This document shows, piece by piece, positions 11,617 through 20,954 of a stretch of 64,000 nucleotides of DNA. A program made the position numbers and the translations under genes. Under the pieces are notes generated by a model. It was not told the DNA's origin, made no database searches, and worked only from the letters and a program-made list of their open reading frames with translations. How positions within the stretch are numbered: position 1 is the stretch's first letter; every line of letters starts with the position of its first letter. The stretch comes from Manduca sexta (taxonomy: Eukaryota > Arthropoda > Insecta > Lepidoptera > Sphingidae). Location: assembly GCF_014839805.1 (NCBI RefSeq), contig NC_051118.1:9292391-9356390 (forward strand). Direction: 5' to 3'.

Positions 11617-12731
11617 TCGCCGCACACGTAGCACACCTCCGTCATCGAGTTGTTGTCCGGCATCGACAGGTCCAGGATGTCGACCGTAAGACATGCTGTA
11701 GTACTGACCGACTTATCCTTGGGCTCCTTGGTGTGCAGGTTGTAGAGCGTGCCGCGCTTGTACTCGTCGCCGCACACGTAGCACACCTCCGTCATCGAGT
11801 TCTTGTCCGGCATCGACAGGTCCAGGATGTCGACCGTAAGACATGCTGTAGTACTGACCGACTTATCCTTGGGCTCCTTGGTGTGCAGGTTGTAGAGCGT
11901 GCCGCGCTTGTACTCGTCGCCGCACACGTAGCACACCTCCGTCATCGAGTTCTTGTCCGGCATCGACAGGTCCAGGATGTCGACCGTAAGACATGCTGTA
12001 GTACTGACCGACTTATCCTTGGGCTCCTTGGTGTGCAGGTTGTAGAGCGTGCCGCGCTTGTACTCGTCGCCGCACACGTAGCACACCTCCGTCATCGAGT
12101 TCTTGTCCGGCATCGACAGGTCCAGGATGTCGACCGTAAGACATGCTGTAGTACTGACCGACTTATCCTTGGGCTCCTTGGTGTGCAGGTTGTAGAGCGT
12201 GCCGCGCTTGTACTCGTCGCCGCACACGTAGCACACCTCCGTCATCGAGTTCTTGTCCGGCATCGACAGGTCCAGGATGTCGACCGTAAGACATGCTGTA
12301 GTACTGACCGACTTATCCTTGGGCTCCTTGGTGTGCAGGTTGTAGAGCGTGCCGCGCTTGTACTCGTCGCCGCACACGTAGCACACCTCCGTCATCGAGT
12401 TCTTGTCCGGCATCGACAGGTCCAGGATGTCGACCGTAAGACATGCTGTAGTACTGACCGACTTATCCTTGGGCTCCTTGGTGTGCAGGTTGTAGAGCGT
12501 GCCGCGCTTGTACTCGTCGCCGCACACGTAGCACACCTCCGTCATCGAGTTCTTGTCCGGCATCGACAGGTCCAGGATGTCGACCGTAAGACATGCTGTA
12601 GTACTGACCGACTTATCCTTGGGCTCCTTGGTGTGCAGGTTGTAGAGCGTGCCGCGCTTGTACTCGTCGCCGCACACGTAGCACACCTCCGTCATCGAGT
12701 TCTTGTCCGGCATCGACAGGTCCAGGATGTC
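11617..12731 (-). repeat. 150-bp tandem array of the exon E core with its splice donor (7.4 copies)
   Basis: The period is exactly 150 bases (50 codons). Seven full units (11,682-12,731) are base-identical over their whole length. The eighth, nearest exon F, is truncated after VCYVCGD (11,617-11,681) and carries one substitution (Lys to Asn). Each unit holds the exon part from DILDLSMP to KDKS plus about 27 bases past the GTCAGT donor, which would be intron in a single-copy gene but here read VSTTACLTV and stay open. The minus frame is open through the array and stops at a TAG at 11,583-11,585. The plus-strand frame is also open, purely from periodicity. Confidence 0.97.
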
Positions 12732-12780
12732 GCGGTCGGAACTTGAGTTAGAGTTGCCCGAGTACACCGACACCGTTGAT
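12609..12780 (-). CDS. Exon E: first half of cysteine module 2, first copy of a tandem-repeated exon
   Basis: Acceptor ATGCTTCCAG|A, entering phase 2. The coordinates given end at the first possible donor, GATAAGTCG|GTCAGT, leaving phase 0: 172 bases, completing Arg plus 57 residues. It encodes [30 protein letters not shown], then [20 protein letters not shown] and KEPKDKS. From 12,731 leftward the sequence repeats every 150 bases, so identical donors also exist at 12,459, 12,309, 12,159, 12,009, 11,859 and 11,709. All keep the frame, and the exon could in principle be 172 to 1,072 bases. Alignment with exon A (CxxCG then about 20 residues before the intron) favours splicing from one copy. 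Which one cannot be told from sequence. Confidence 0.82.
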
Positions 12781-12839
12781 CTGGAAGCATAGTGATTGTA
12801 TTGTTGAATTGTGACAAAATCAAGCATTTATTGTTGAAC

Positions 12840-13023
12840 GGGTATGATGTACAGCGTCAAAGAAGTTTAGCATTGTGGCGGTACAATCGATGCATACACC
12901 GCCATCTTGTCAACATCGCCGGAACTGCAAGAGGATCGATGCAGTGACGCAACTACAGTGATATCACACAGCAATCACAATAGATGGCGACGTCGATCCT
13001 GAATCACGTCGGGGTCACCACTT
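12840..13023 (-). mobile_element. Internal leader remnant of an LTR retrotransposon
   Basis: Directly after the LTR end on the minus strand comes AAGTGGTGACCCCGACGTGA, which looks like a primer-binding-site/leader start of insect Ty3/Gypsy elements. It runs into AT-poor leader with an ATGTTGACAAGATGG context near 12,905. No gag or pol frame follows: exon E begins within about 60 bases, so the element is truncated. Confidence 0.55.
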
Positions 13024-13385
13024 TGTAGGGACAGAAGTAACAGAAATAAAGTCCACACGCAGACAAAGTTTATTTGCACAGAGTAAGAGTACAATTAACA
13101 CAAGATTAGAAACAACTCGCACTACAAGAAAGAAGGAGAAAATAAAGAGTCAGTCAGCCGACGCATGCGGCGCGGATCGCTCACGCTCTCGCTGTCGCTT
13201 ACGCTTGTTACTATACTGTTAATTATATTTAGTTCGTTTCATTTTGCTGTAGACTTTCTCTTTATTTTCTCCTTCTTTCTTGTAGTGCGTGTTGTTTCTA
13301 ATCTTGTGTTAATTGTACTCTTACTCTGTGCAAATAAACTTTGTCTGCGTGTGGACTTTATTTCTGTTACTTCTGTCCCGCTACA
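13024..13385 (-). mobile_element. LTR of a gypsy-like element, with long inverted arms
   Basis: On the minus strand it runs TGTAGCGGGACAG ... CTGTCCCTACA, i.e. TG...CA ends, 362 bases, with AATAAA-type signals. Internally it is a foldback: 13,028-13,147 and about 13,258-13,379 are near-perfect inverted copies of about 120 bases around a loop of about 110. Whether it is one palindromic LTR or two LTR ends joined head to head is unclear. An open frame inside (plus strand from 13,165) is chance. Confidence 0.65.
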
Positions 13386-14216
13386 CTCGAGTCAAACACC
13401 CATACCTACAAGCATTATCAATCTTAAGTTTAGTATAGTAAGGATCAATCTTAACTTGGCCTTTTTTTCACTTACGCGGTATTGCACTATACACGACAAT
13501 AGGTAGAAGTGCGACTAAAAGCCGACATAAATTCAGTTCTCGCTGACATTATAAATACGAAATATGCAAAGATTTTGAAAAGGAGAAGTTTTTTAGAATT
13601 ATAAGTAGATATGGCTCCACAGATTTGGATATTTGATACTTAGATAAATCATGTCTTGGATTAACATAATATAGCCTTGCCAAGAAGACACATAAACTGT
13701 TCAGAGAGCGCCATTTTAGTGCTTTGTTTTCATTTTAAAATTAACGTTGTCGGTACAGAAATTAGCTCAATTTTATCACAACGCGGCGAAGGTTTTTATT
13801 TTCCTGGTCAGGCTATATAAACAACTTTTTAACCCAAAGTACACGGTGGATATTCAGGGCAAGGTCTATTATCAGCTATGAATACCAACACCCTTATTAA
13901 CAGCAGAGTCAGCTGAAGTTGAGGTCTCTTGTATATCAAACGCAATGAAGTACCGCAATGATATGGAGTGACCGATCATCACTTATGCCGCCCTAGTACC
14001 TCGAATGACAAAAACAACGCCGCTCTGATCCCGAGAATGTAGTTGTAGAGTGTTTAACATGAGGTTTAGAGTTTGGGAAGCGTGTGTGACGTTTATTTTT
14101 AATTTGTTGGAATGTTATTTTTTTGCTTTCGCCCAGTATCTTTGACCGATAAATTTACGGGACTGCTGTTAACGGAACTATCCACGCTACGCCACCTCAC
14201 CTCGCAGCACACTAAC

Positions 14217-14365
14217 CTGACAGCGTCGAGGTACCCGGCGGGCTCGGAGGCGCCGGAGTGCTGCGAGCCCACGGAGATGACGGAGGGGTCGCGCGCGCGC
14301 AGGTCCAGCACGCCCTCCTCCTCGCCGCCGCCCGCGCCGCCCGCCCCGGACACGCCGTACCGCTG
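14217..14365 (-). CDS. Exon D: Gly-rich acidic linker exon
   Basis: 149 bases; acceptor GTGTTGCAG at 14,366 with a second AG three bases on (NAGNAG), donor GTCAG|GTTAGT. It enters phase 0 and leaves phase 2; the split Arg codon AG|A completes in exon E. It encodes QRYGVSGAGGAGGGEEEGVL, then DLRARDPSVISVGSQHSGAS, then EPAGYLDAV. The product is low complexity with a 'VLDLRARDP' stretch. The NAGNAG would add or drop one Gln. A rival donor downstream (TGCGAG|GTGAGG) fits less well, because its phase 0 would not join exon E. A long Gly/Arg-rich open frame on the same strand is the wrong-frame shadow. Confidence 0.82.
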
Positions 14366-14677
14366 CTGCAACACCACACACGCACCTCATACACAACCAC
14401 CCATTGAAATTTATTTTAGTGAAACAAAAACTTTGACAAAGAATTTGTTTAGGTACTTTTATGATTGAGTAAATACTCAAAGTTAAAGCTATTGTTTAAC
14501 TACTTTTATGGCTGCATTTATACTTTTAAAGCAATAGGCACCAGTGGCGATGGGTCTATATAACTCGATTCCTATAGGCTTCCCTTTATGTAAAATGTAT
14601 GTATAATCTAATTATCATAGATCGATTTGGATTCCGCATTTATGCATATTAGTAACTACGTATATTACGTCTATTAT

Positions 14678-14915
14678 GACTGCCTCGGTGGCGTAGCTGT
14701 ATCGGTGGCGTAGCTGGTGGTCCTGGGTTCGTATCCCGCGTCAGGCAAAATGATGTGATAAAGGGGAGAGTCTATCGTCATATCGAGCACAAATTCCAGA
14801 CTCCGAGTTGATACTGAACAGAAAAACCCAATATCACTGTGCACCCATCTTCGAACCCAGGATATAAGAGCGCTGCCGTACCGCGCATGCAGCACAACTA
14901 CGCCACCAATCCAGT
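14678..14915 (-). mobile_element. SINE family A, chimeric copy with tRNA-like heads at both ends
   Basis: The body reads in minus orientation (head near 14,915; box B GGGTTCGAAG on the minus strand). A second head lies at the other end in plus orientation: GACTGCCTCGGTGGCGTAG, then box B GGGTTCGTATCCC. The ends thus form an 18-19 base inverted pair differing at few bases. It abuts the Helitron that begins at 14,927. Confidence 0.75.
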
Positions 14916-14926
14916 TAACATAGGAA

Positions 14927-16055
14927 TCTATACTATTATATAAAGCTGAAGAGTTTGTTTGTTTGTTTGTTTGTTTGTTTGTTTGTTTGAACGCGCTAAT
15001 CTCAGGAACTACCAGTCCAAATTGAAAAATTCTTTTTGCGTTGGATAGCCCTTTGTTCGTGGAGTGCTATAGGCTATATATCATCACGCTATACCCAATA
15101 GGAGCGGGGCAGTAATGGCTAATCTCAGGAACTACCGGTCCAAACTGAAAAATTCTTTTTGTGTTGGATAGCCCTTTATTCGTGGAGTGCTATAGGCTAT
15201 ATATCATCACGCTATGACCAATAGGAGCGGAGCAGTAATGACTAATCTCAGGAACTACCGGTTCGAACTGAAAAATTCTTTTTGTGTTGGATAGCTCTTT
15301 ATTAGTGTAGTGCTATAGGCTATATATCATCACGCTATGACCAATAGGAGCGGAGCAGTAATGGCTAATCTCAGGAACTACCGGTTCAAACTGAAAAAAA
15401 TATTTTTGTGTTGGATAGTTCTTTGTTCGTCGAGTACTATGGGGTATATATCATCACGCTATGACCAATAGGAGCGGAGCAGTAATGGCTAATCTCAGGA
15501 ACTATCAGATCGATCTGAAAAAAATATTTTTGTGTTGGATAGCACTTTGTTCCTGGAGTGCTATAGGCTATATATCATCACGCTATGACTAATAGGAGCG
15601 GAGCAGTAATGGCTAATCTCAGGAACTACCGTGTTTGAACTGAAATATCTTTTTGTGTTGGATAGCCCTTTGTTCCTGGAGTGCTATAGGCTATATATCA
15701 TCACGCTATGACCAATCGGAGCGGAGCAGTAATGAAACATGTTGCAAAAACGGGGAAAAATTATTAGTTTTGAGAGCTTCCGTTGCGTGCGCTGCGTAAA
15801 CGGTTAAAGTTATGCAACAATGATGTATGACGGGATTATTCCTCTTAAAAAGTTCTAAAAAATATATTATAAAACAAAAGTCCCCCGCTGCATCTGTCTG
15901 CCTGAACGTGTTAAACTCAAAAACTACCCAACGTATTAAGATGAAATTTGGTATGGAGACAGTTTGAGAGGCTCCCGGGAAACTACTACTTTTATAACGG
16001 AAAACTTTAGCCTGAAAAACTGTATAACGCGGGCGGAGCCGCGGGCAAATGCTAG
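14927..16055 (+). mobile_element. Non-autonomous Helitron carrying an internal tandem array
   Basis: Textbook ends: A|TC at the 5' side (TCTATACTATTATATAAAGC), and at the 3' side a GCGGAGCCGC hairpin, eight bases, then GCTAG|T. No terminal inverted repeat or target duplication, as expected for Helitrons. It holds a (GTTT)n tract (14,952-14,989) and six ~123-bp units. No Rep/Helicase frame, so it is a passenger. It lies inside the C-D intron, its 3' end 43 bases from the exon C donor. Confidence 0.87.
14996..15733 (+). repeat. Six-unit ~123-bp tandem array inside the Helitron
   Basis: Units start with CTAATCTCAGGAACTA at 14,996, 15,119, 15,242, 15,365, 15,489 and 15,613, and end with AGGAGCGG(A/G)GCAGTAATG. 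Each also carries GGCTATATATCATCACGCTA. Units differ from each other by several substitutions and a short A insertion, so they are older than the exon E array. Confidence 0.95.
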
Positions 16056-16097
16056 TATGATAATAAAAATAAAAGCTACGTCAATCAACGTACTCAC

Positions 16098-16297
16098 ATT
16101 GACAAACTTGTTGACGTGATTGGTGTCCTTGTCGTCCTTCCGGTATGGCGAGGAAGCGGGCGGCGCCGGGTCGCCGGTGTAGGGCGCGCGCGAGGTGGGC
16201 CGCGGGGACGCCGCGGGCGGCTCGTCCCGCGCCGGCGCCTCCGACGACAGACCGAACACTTGCGCCGCGTACTCGCCCTGGAACGTCATGTCTGCAC
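16098..16297 (-). CDS. Exon C: linker exon after module 1
   Basis: 200 bases from the acceptor GTTTCCAG|GT to the donor GTCAAT|GTGAGT. It enters phase 1, so the split codon G|GT gives Gly, and leaves phase 0. It encodes ADMTFQGEYAAQVFGL followed by a Pro/Ala/Ser-rich stretch and an end of RKDDKDTNHVNKFVN. The conserved-looking first 16 residues continue the RLDGKPFIG of exon B, so the fold may run across the junction. The rest looks disordered. A Helitron ends only 43 bases past the donor, inside the following intron. Overlapping GC-rich frames on the plus strand are shadows. Confidence 0.87.
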
Positions 16298-16393
16298 CTG
16301 GAAACGAGATCATAACTGTGTTATACTGGTGGTAAGATATTAATGCAGAAGGCGTACAACCCGCCATAAGAGCACAGATAAATATGTCGCATT

Positions 16394-16555
16394 TCGGTAT
16401 CAGCTCGTGCATTCAGTTTCGAACCGGCCGGCATAGTTGTGTCGACTGGCGAGGGATAATCTTTTTTTTGGACAGTCGACATTTATTGTTGGCTCCACTT
16501 CGCTTACCGTCAGGTGCAGTGTGGGTGCTTTGCCGTGCAAGTTTAAATAAAAATG
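16394..16555 (+). repeat. Dispersed repeat B copy
   Basis: Blocks GGCCGGCATAGTTGTGTCGA, CTCCACTTCGCTTACCGTCA and GGTGCAGTGTGGGTG, then an A-rich tail. Confidence 0.75.
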
Positions 16556-16604
16556 GGTTTAATTACAGTGTACTAAGTTTCCATTTGGAAAAAGGTTATT
16601 TTTA

Positions 16605-16906
16605 CTAGGTGTAGCTCGCGACTTAGCCCGCGAAAGAAAATTCCCACTAAAATCCCTAAATCATTGTAACAATCTGTACCACTATCTGCACTATCTCAAC
16701 GCCATCTACTTGAAACAATGAGATTAAAATTCAAATATGTCCTACAGGAGCAAATTACCGGGATAAAAAGTCACCTAAATATTAATCCAAGACATGGTCT
16801 ATTCGTCTATCCATCAAAACGTAATCAGTGGCTACGACGTTTACTAACAAACATTCAAAAAAGTTTACTGACATTCGCATTTATTAGTAAAAGTAAGTAG
16901 TAAGGA
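16605..16906 (-). mobile_element. Non-autonomous Helitron (302 bp)
   Basis: On the minus strand it starts A|TCCTTACTACTTAC with AATGCGAATG nearby, and ends GCGGGCTAAGTCGCGAGCTA then CACCTAG|T. A|T insertion is kept. No coding capacity. Confidence 0.72.
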
Positions 16907-17268
16907 TAAGACAAAAAGTAAGATCACAACACAGAAGTATGCCTCTTCCAAACGACGCTAAAAATATAACATCACGTAATGATTTTTATTTTATCTGTAC
17001 AACTAATTGACATTGTTGTCAATTAGTGATTAATCTATTTCGTTATAATTACTAAACTGACGACGCCTCATCAAAATCACATGAAATTGTAACTTTAATA
17101 AAAATTACGTGTCATGATCCATTCCTTCACGTGGTAATCCTCTAATTCAGTCCGACAATCTCCAATGAGCGTACATCAGCTGGTTTGTGACGCGGCCTCG
17201 ACCCGGAGCCCCCCGCGGTCAGTGAAAGTGGTCCCGCGCGACCGACTCACCCGCTGCCGTGACTCGAC

Positions 17269-17307
17269 TGACGTCACTCGACCGATGCCTCAAATCTTAT
17301 GACGTCA
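17269..17307. promoter_or_regulatory. Paired CRE-type TGACGTCA sites in a CpG-rich patch
   Basis: Perfect palindromes TGACGTCA at 17,269-17,276 and 17,300-17,307, 31 bases apart (about three helical turns), next to a GC-rich stretch (17,180-17,280). The CREB/ATF site identity is established; activity here is inference. Single copies also occur near 3,855, 4,901, 10,182 and 28,335. Confidence 0.35.
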
Positions 17308-18183
17308 CCGTGACTTTTGACTGACATATGATTTAAAATGACCTGCATCCAATGCTTTTGTTAAAATAAGGCAACCAAAAGAACTATGAAACCGCAGGTT
17401 AGAGGTAACTTTTTTGTCCTTATTTAGCAAACCAATAGGATACATCACCTTTTTTTTACAACATGACTTTCAAATCATAAAGTACAATATAATAATGGAT
17501 AGATGGCATTCAAAGGCATACATGACGTTTATAACAATATTATCACAATAATAATTGCTACATTAAAACATAAGTCGGATATTGAATGGTCCCAGGTAAA
17601 GCGATCAATATGCGTGTAATGTTATCGGATAAATACATATAGATAAGCTCATCTCTATTTACATCAATGAACTGCCGGACGCGTTGTTCCTTGACGCACC
17701 ACTGTGTATCCAAGTACACAATATCACCGAGCATTATTACGCCCCCCCCCCACTCCTCTCCGGACCCCCTCCATAATGCCCTTTGGCCCATAATGACATG
17801 TGCGAAGCGCGACCCCGACCCGCAAGCGTCCGGTGAAAGTGACCGATTGACGCTGAGACCGCGACCTCAGAGGGTCACGCGGCTTGACGAAAACTTTACA
17901 TGATATTAACACCACGGATATAGGATACGAGACCAAATTCCAGACCTCAAAAACCCGGGAACTATTTCTGCGTGGATGGGAACGTCAACAACATTTTAAA
18001 TTTATCTTGCTAATTCAACTTGTTACTATTTCTTAATCCGAAAGTTTGTGGAAGTGTTTTAATTTGTCAATGTGACACTGACTCTTACAGCCCAGACCAC
18101 CTCTTCACTTATAAGGCTGAAGTCTTCAAAACGTCAAGAAAAAAAAATTGCAATGCAACGCGTAAAATTATTTTATTTAAATT

Positions 18184-18420
18184 ATATCATGTTGGATATC
18201 TGTCGTAGGACGGATGGCCGCTGGGGCAGACGAGTCCTAGAGTGGAGACCGCGTCTCGGTAAGCGTAACGTAGGACGACCTCCGACCCGCTGGTCCGACG
18301 ATATTCGCAGGATCGCCGGTGGACGTTGGATGAGGAGAGTGGAGGACCGAGCAACGTGGCGAGCTCTAAAGGAGGCCTATGTTCAGCAGTCGACAGTTAT
18401 AGGCTGATGAGGAAATGAGG
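18184..18420 (+). mobile_element. RTE-like LINE 3' fragment (reverse transcriptase C-terminus)
   Basis: The frame reads RRTDGRWGRRVLEWRPRLGK, RNVGRPPTRWSDDIRRIAGG, RWMRRVEDRATWRALKEAYV, then QQST. The GRPPTRW.DDI..AG..WMR..DR..WR.L.EAY pattern is the C-terminal tail of RTE-clade polymerases. The tail ends in GGCTGATGAGGAAATGAGG. 5'-truncated, so a dead copy. Confidence 0.82.
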
Positions 18421-19920
18421 ATAAGGATAATTTCTAACTGTCTTATAATCAAAAGTCCGATTTATACCACCACAAAGTTTATTCTAGTCAACAATTTTGA
18501 TCAAGAACTGTTGCGTTCCAGTTTTGACCATAAACTTTAATCTAATTTATTATATTGCTAATAAATCCATTACTGATAGTCCAAAGTTCCTATCACATAA
18601 CTAAACGTCAGTCGGTGACGAAGTGCAGATGAATACGATAGGAATGTCTGATATCTCCACAGACACAGCTAAAAATAGACATGACATTAATTATATAAAT
18701 AAATCACTCGCAACGCAAACCTTATAAACGTTTACCACACACTCGTGAATGTGTTTCTTTTAATGCAAACATTTGTTCAGCTCTAAGTGGTATAAAGGCA
18801 AAACAAACAAACCAAATATGTGCTAACGTTATATTGCATTAATAAAAATGTAATTTTTCGACGAACAGTTAATGACATTGGCGCGAGCCTTCGGTCACGC
18901 TGTCGTCTCACAATTAGTTAATTAATAAATAGTGCACAACTTGAATTGCTATGATTATTATAAAGTATAGTTACACAATACTCAAAGAGACCTACCACGC
19001 TGGCAAATTGCGAACGATTTCATTGTGGAACGAAGGTACAGCGAATTCGCCGCAAATTCGCAGCGCACACACCACGCGTGCGTAGTGAAGACGCTAAGAG
19101 CGCGCAAGGTATTTTGGAGAGTCGGTAACAAAATAAATTCTAACGAGGAAACATTACTGTTAGCTAGAGAAACATGTACAAGTAGGCAAAAAATACAAAC
19201 AAGTAACTACCTACAAATACAAAAAGCTTTTAACCGACTTTCAAAGGAGAAGGTTCTCAATACGTGTTTATATTTTTTATTGTATCCTATACAGATCTCT
19301 TTCAGATAAGCGCGCCGATAATCGATATTCCTTTTTTCTTTTTGCAATGTAGTACAAGTACAAACCCGCTTGTATTATATTGAGCAACAACTATGTTTAC
19401 ATTTTTCACAAATTCCATTGAAACGGAATATGCTTCGCGATATCGTTATACGATATCAAATTACGTAATGCGCTGTAAATTTTATAGTCATAGGTGGCAT
19501 TATACAATCATTTACGACGGCAATGCAAATAGTGAAATGATTGCACACATTGTGTGTACAATGGAATTTATTTAAAAGCTATAAATCAATATATAAAACA
19601 AAAGCTTCAACTATCAAATTGTTTATTGAGGGTCTTTTACACTATATATTACATTCATTTTATATAGACTTTGTAATGTGTATTTGATCCCGCTGACATT
19701 AGGAAATATTAAGTCGATTTTGAATATTTTTTACTAATTAGAAGCTACTTTGTCTCTAAGAAATATTGACTACTTTTATCCTGAGAAGAGCTAATTAGCG
19801 CCATAAATAATAGGCAAAATATACATTTTATTGTTTGACCAAACGACTGCTGTATCGAACAGCTAGGTACGCCTTTAACAAAAACTAAAGACTTCTGAAC
19901 GTAAAATATTGATTAAACAA

Positions 19921-20099
19921 CTTGTTCCTTAACCTATCAGTACATCATTTCCTGCTTACTACTGTGATAAAAGAGATTCATTTTATAAAAGTATATTTTT
20001 ATCAACATGTTTTGTTCCTTTACCTATCAGTACTTCATTTCGTGCTTCCTACTGTGATAAAAGAGATTCATATTATAAAAGTTGTATTTTTTATTGGTT
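19921..20099. repeat. 90-bp direct tandem duplication
   Basis: CCTATCAGTAC...ACTGTGATAAAAGAGATTCA occurs at 19,933 and again 90 bases on, with about eight differences. AT-rich, non-coding. Confidence 0.85.
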
Positions 20100-20214
20100 T
20101 TAAAGTATACAGTTTATTTGAATATTGTATGTCCCCAAATTAATTCGAATAATCTTCGTTATCTGATAATAGCCGCTGTAAGTAGATACTATACTATACT
20201 ACCGATACCATATT

Positions 20215-20300
20215 CCATTCTCACGCTTCGGTCGGTCGTACCGCTTACCATCAAGCGAGCGGCATGCTCGTCTCGTCATTTAATTGAAATAAAAAAAAGA
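20215..20300 (+). repeat. Dispersed repeat C, 3' tail
   Basis: CGTACCGCTTACCATCAAGC then GAGCGGCATGCTCGTCTCGT and an A-rich end, matching the tail of the 36.4-kb copy. Confidence 0.7.
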
Positions 20301-20389
20301 CGTAAAAAAATATTCCATAAATTAAGTTCTTTGGCAAACAGCGAAATGCATAATAATGGAGAGGGTGCATAGTGATAACATTTTTTTTT

Positions 20390-20505
20390 AAAAGGCTAAG
20401 GCAAAATGACTCTACTGTAAGTATATAAATAGAGTGTCGACACAATTATGCCAGCCTATTTGAAACCGAATATACACAGGCTGATCCCGGAACACAACAC
20501 ACATA
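20390..20505 (-). repeat. Dispersed repeat B fragment, minus orientation
   Basis: The reverse complement holds GTTCCGGGATCAGCCTGTGT, then a GGTTTCAAATAGGCTGGCAT-like block, then AATTGTGTCGACACTC. This is one of only two minus-oriented B copies seen. Confidence 0.65.
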
Positions 20506-20954
20506 TGCAGGCTACAATTGTATTAGTAAGTTCGTTTGTAGTACAAAGTGTTTTAAATTATTTACCTATTTCAAAAAGCGTCTAAACCTCGTCAATCATA
20601 ATACAACAGCGGCTGCACAAAAACATTGTTTTGGTTGTACACAAGTTATATGTTTGAACGTAGGCCGGCTGCAATATTACAATTTGAATGCAATTTTCGT
20701 GAAGTACACATAACTACATCGGAATTTTCAATCAAATGCGTCATCCGCATTCATTTTACTCGTGCGAGAGTATTGGAAATATTCTGTATTCGATAGCGAT
20801 CGTACATATGGAAGAACCGTATAGTGGAACTTTTCGATGAACCATATTCGAGGGTGAATCGAGCAGCATCTATAACGACGAGCCGGCATTATTTTACAAA
20901 CGTCGAGGAACGCAACATTTCTTTGACTGATATTATATTAGAATAACTATACTT

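Larger units (their letters stand above)
12781..14216. other. Intron between exons D and E
   Basis: 1,436 bases. The exon E side is occupied by a gypsy-like leader and LTR (about 12,840-13,385). The rest, 13,386-14,216, is AT-rich with no recognisable feature. Confidence 0.7.

Noticed and set aside
11617..12731. CRISPR array
   Set aside because: Units are head-to-tail identical with no variable spacers, and the host is an animal. The same reasoning excludes 14,996-15,733 and 37,147-37,500.
11607..12746. Plus-strand open frame of 379 codons across the 150-bp array
   Set aside because: It stays open only because the unit length is a multiple of three. Its protein is a shadow of the minus-strand exon, which has the phase-matched splice sites and the module homology.
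13165..13506. Plus-strand hydrophobic frame of 113 codons
   Set aside because: It lies in the palindromic LTR; the Leu/Phe/Val bias comes from T-rich repeat sequence.
14212..14224. Alternative donor TGCGAG|GTGAGG downstream of exon D
   Set aside because: It would leave exon D in phase 0, which cannot join the phase 2 acceptor of exon E without shifting the CYVCG frame.
14187..14480. Gly/Arg-rich minus frames over exon D
   Set aside because: Out of phase with exons C and E; they are GC-rich shadows.
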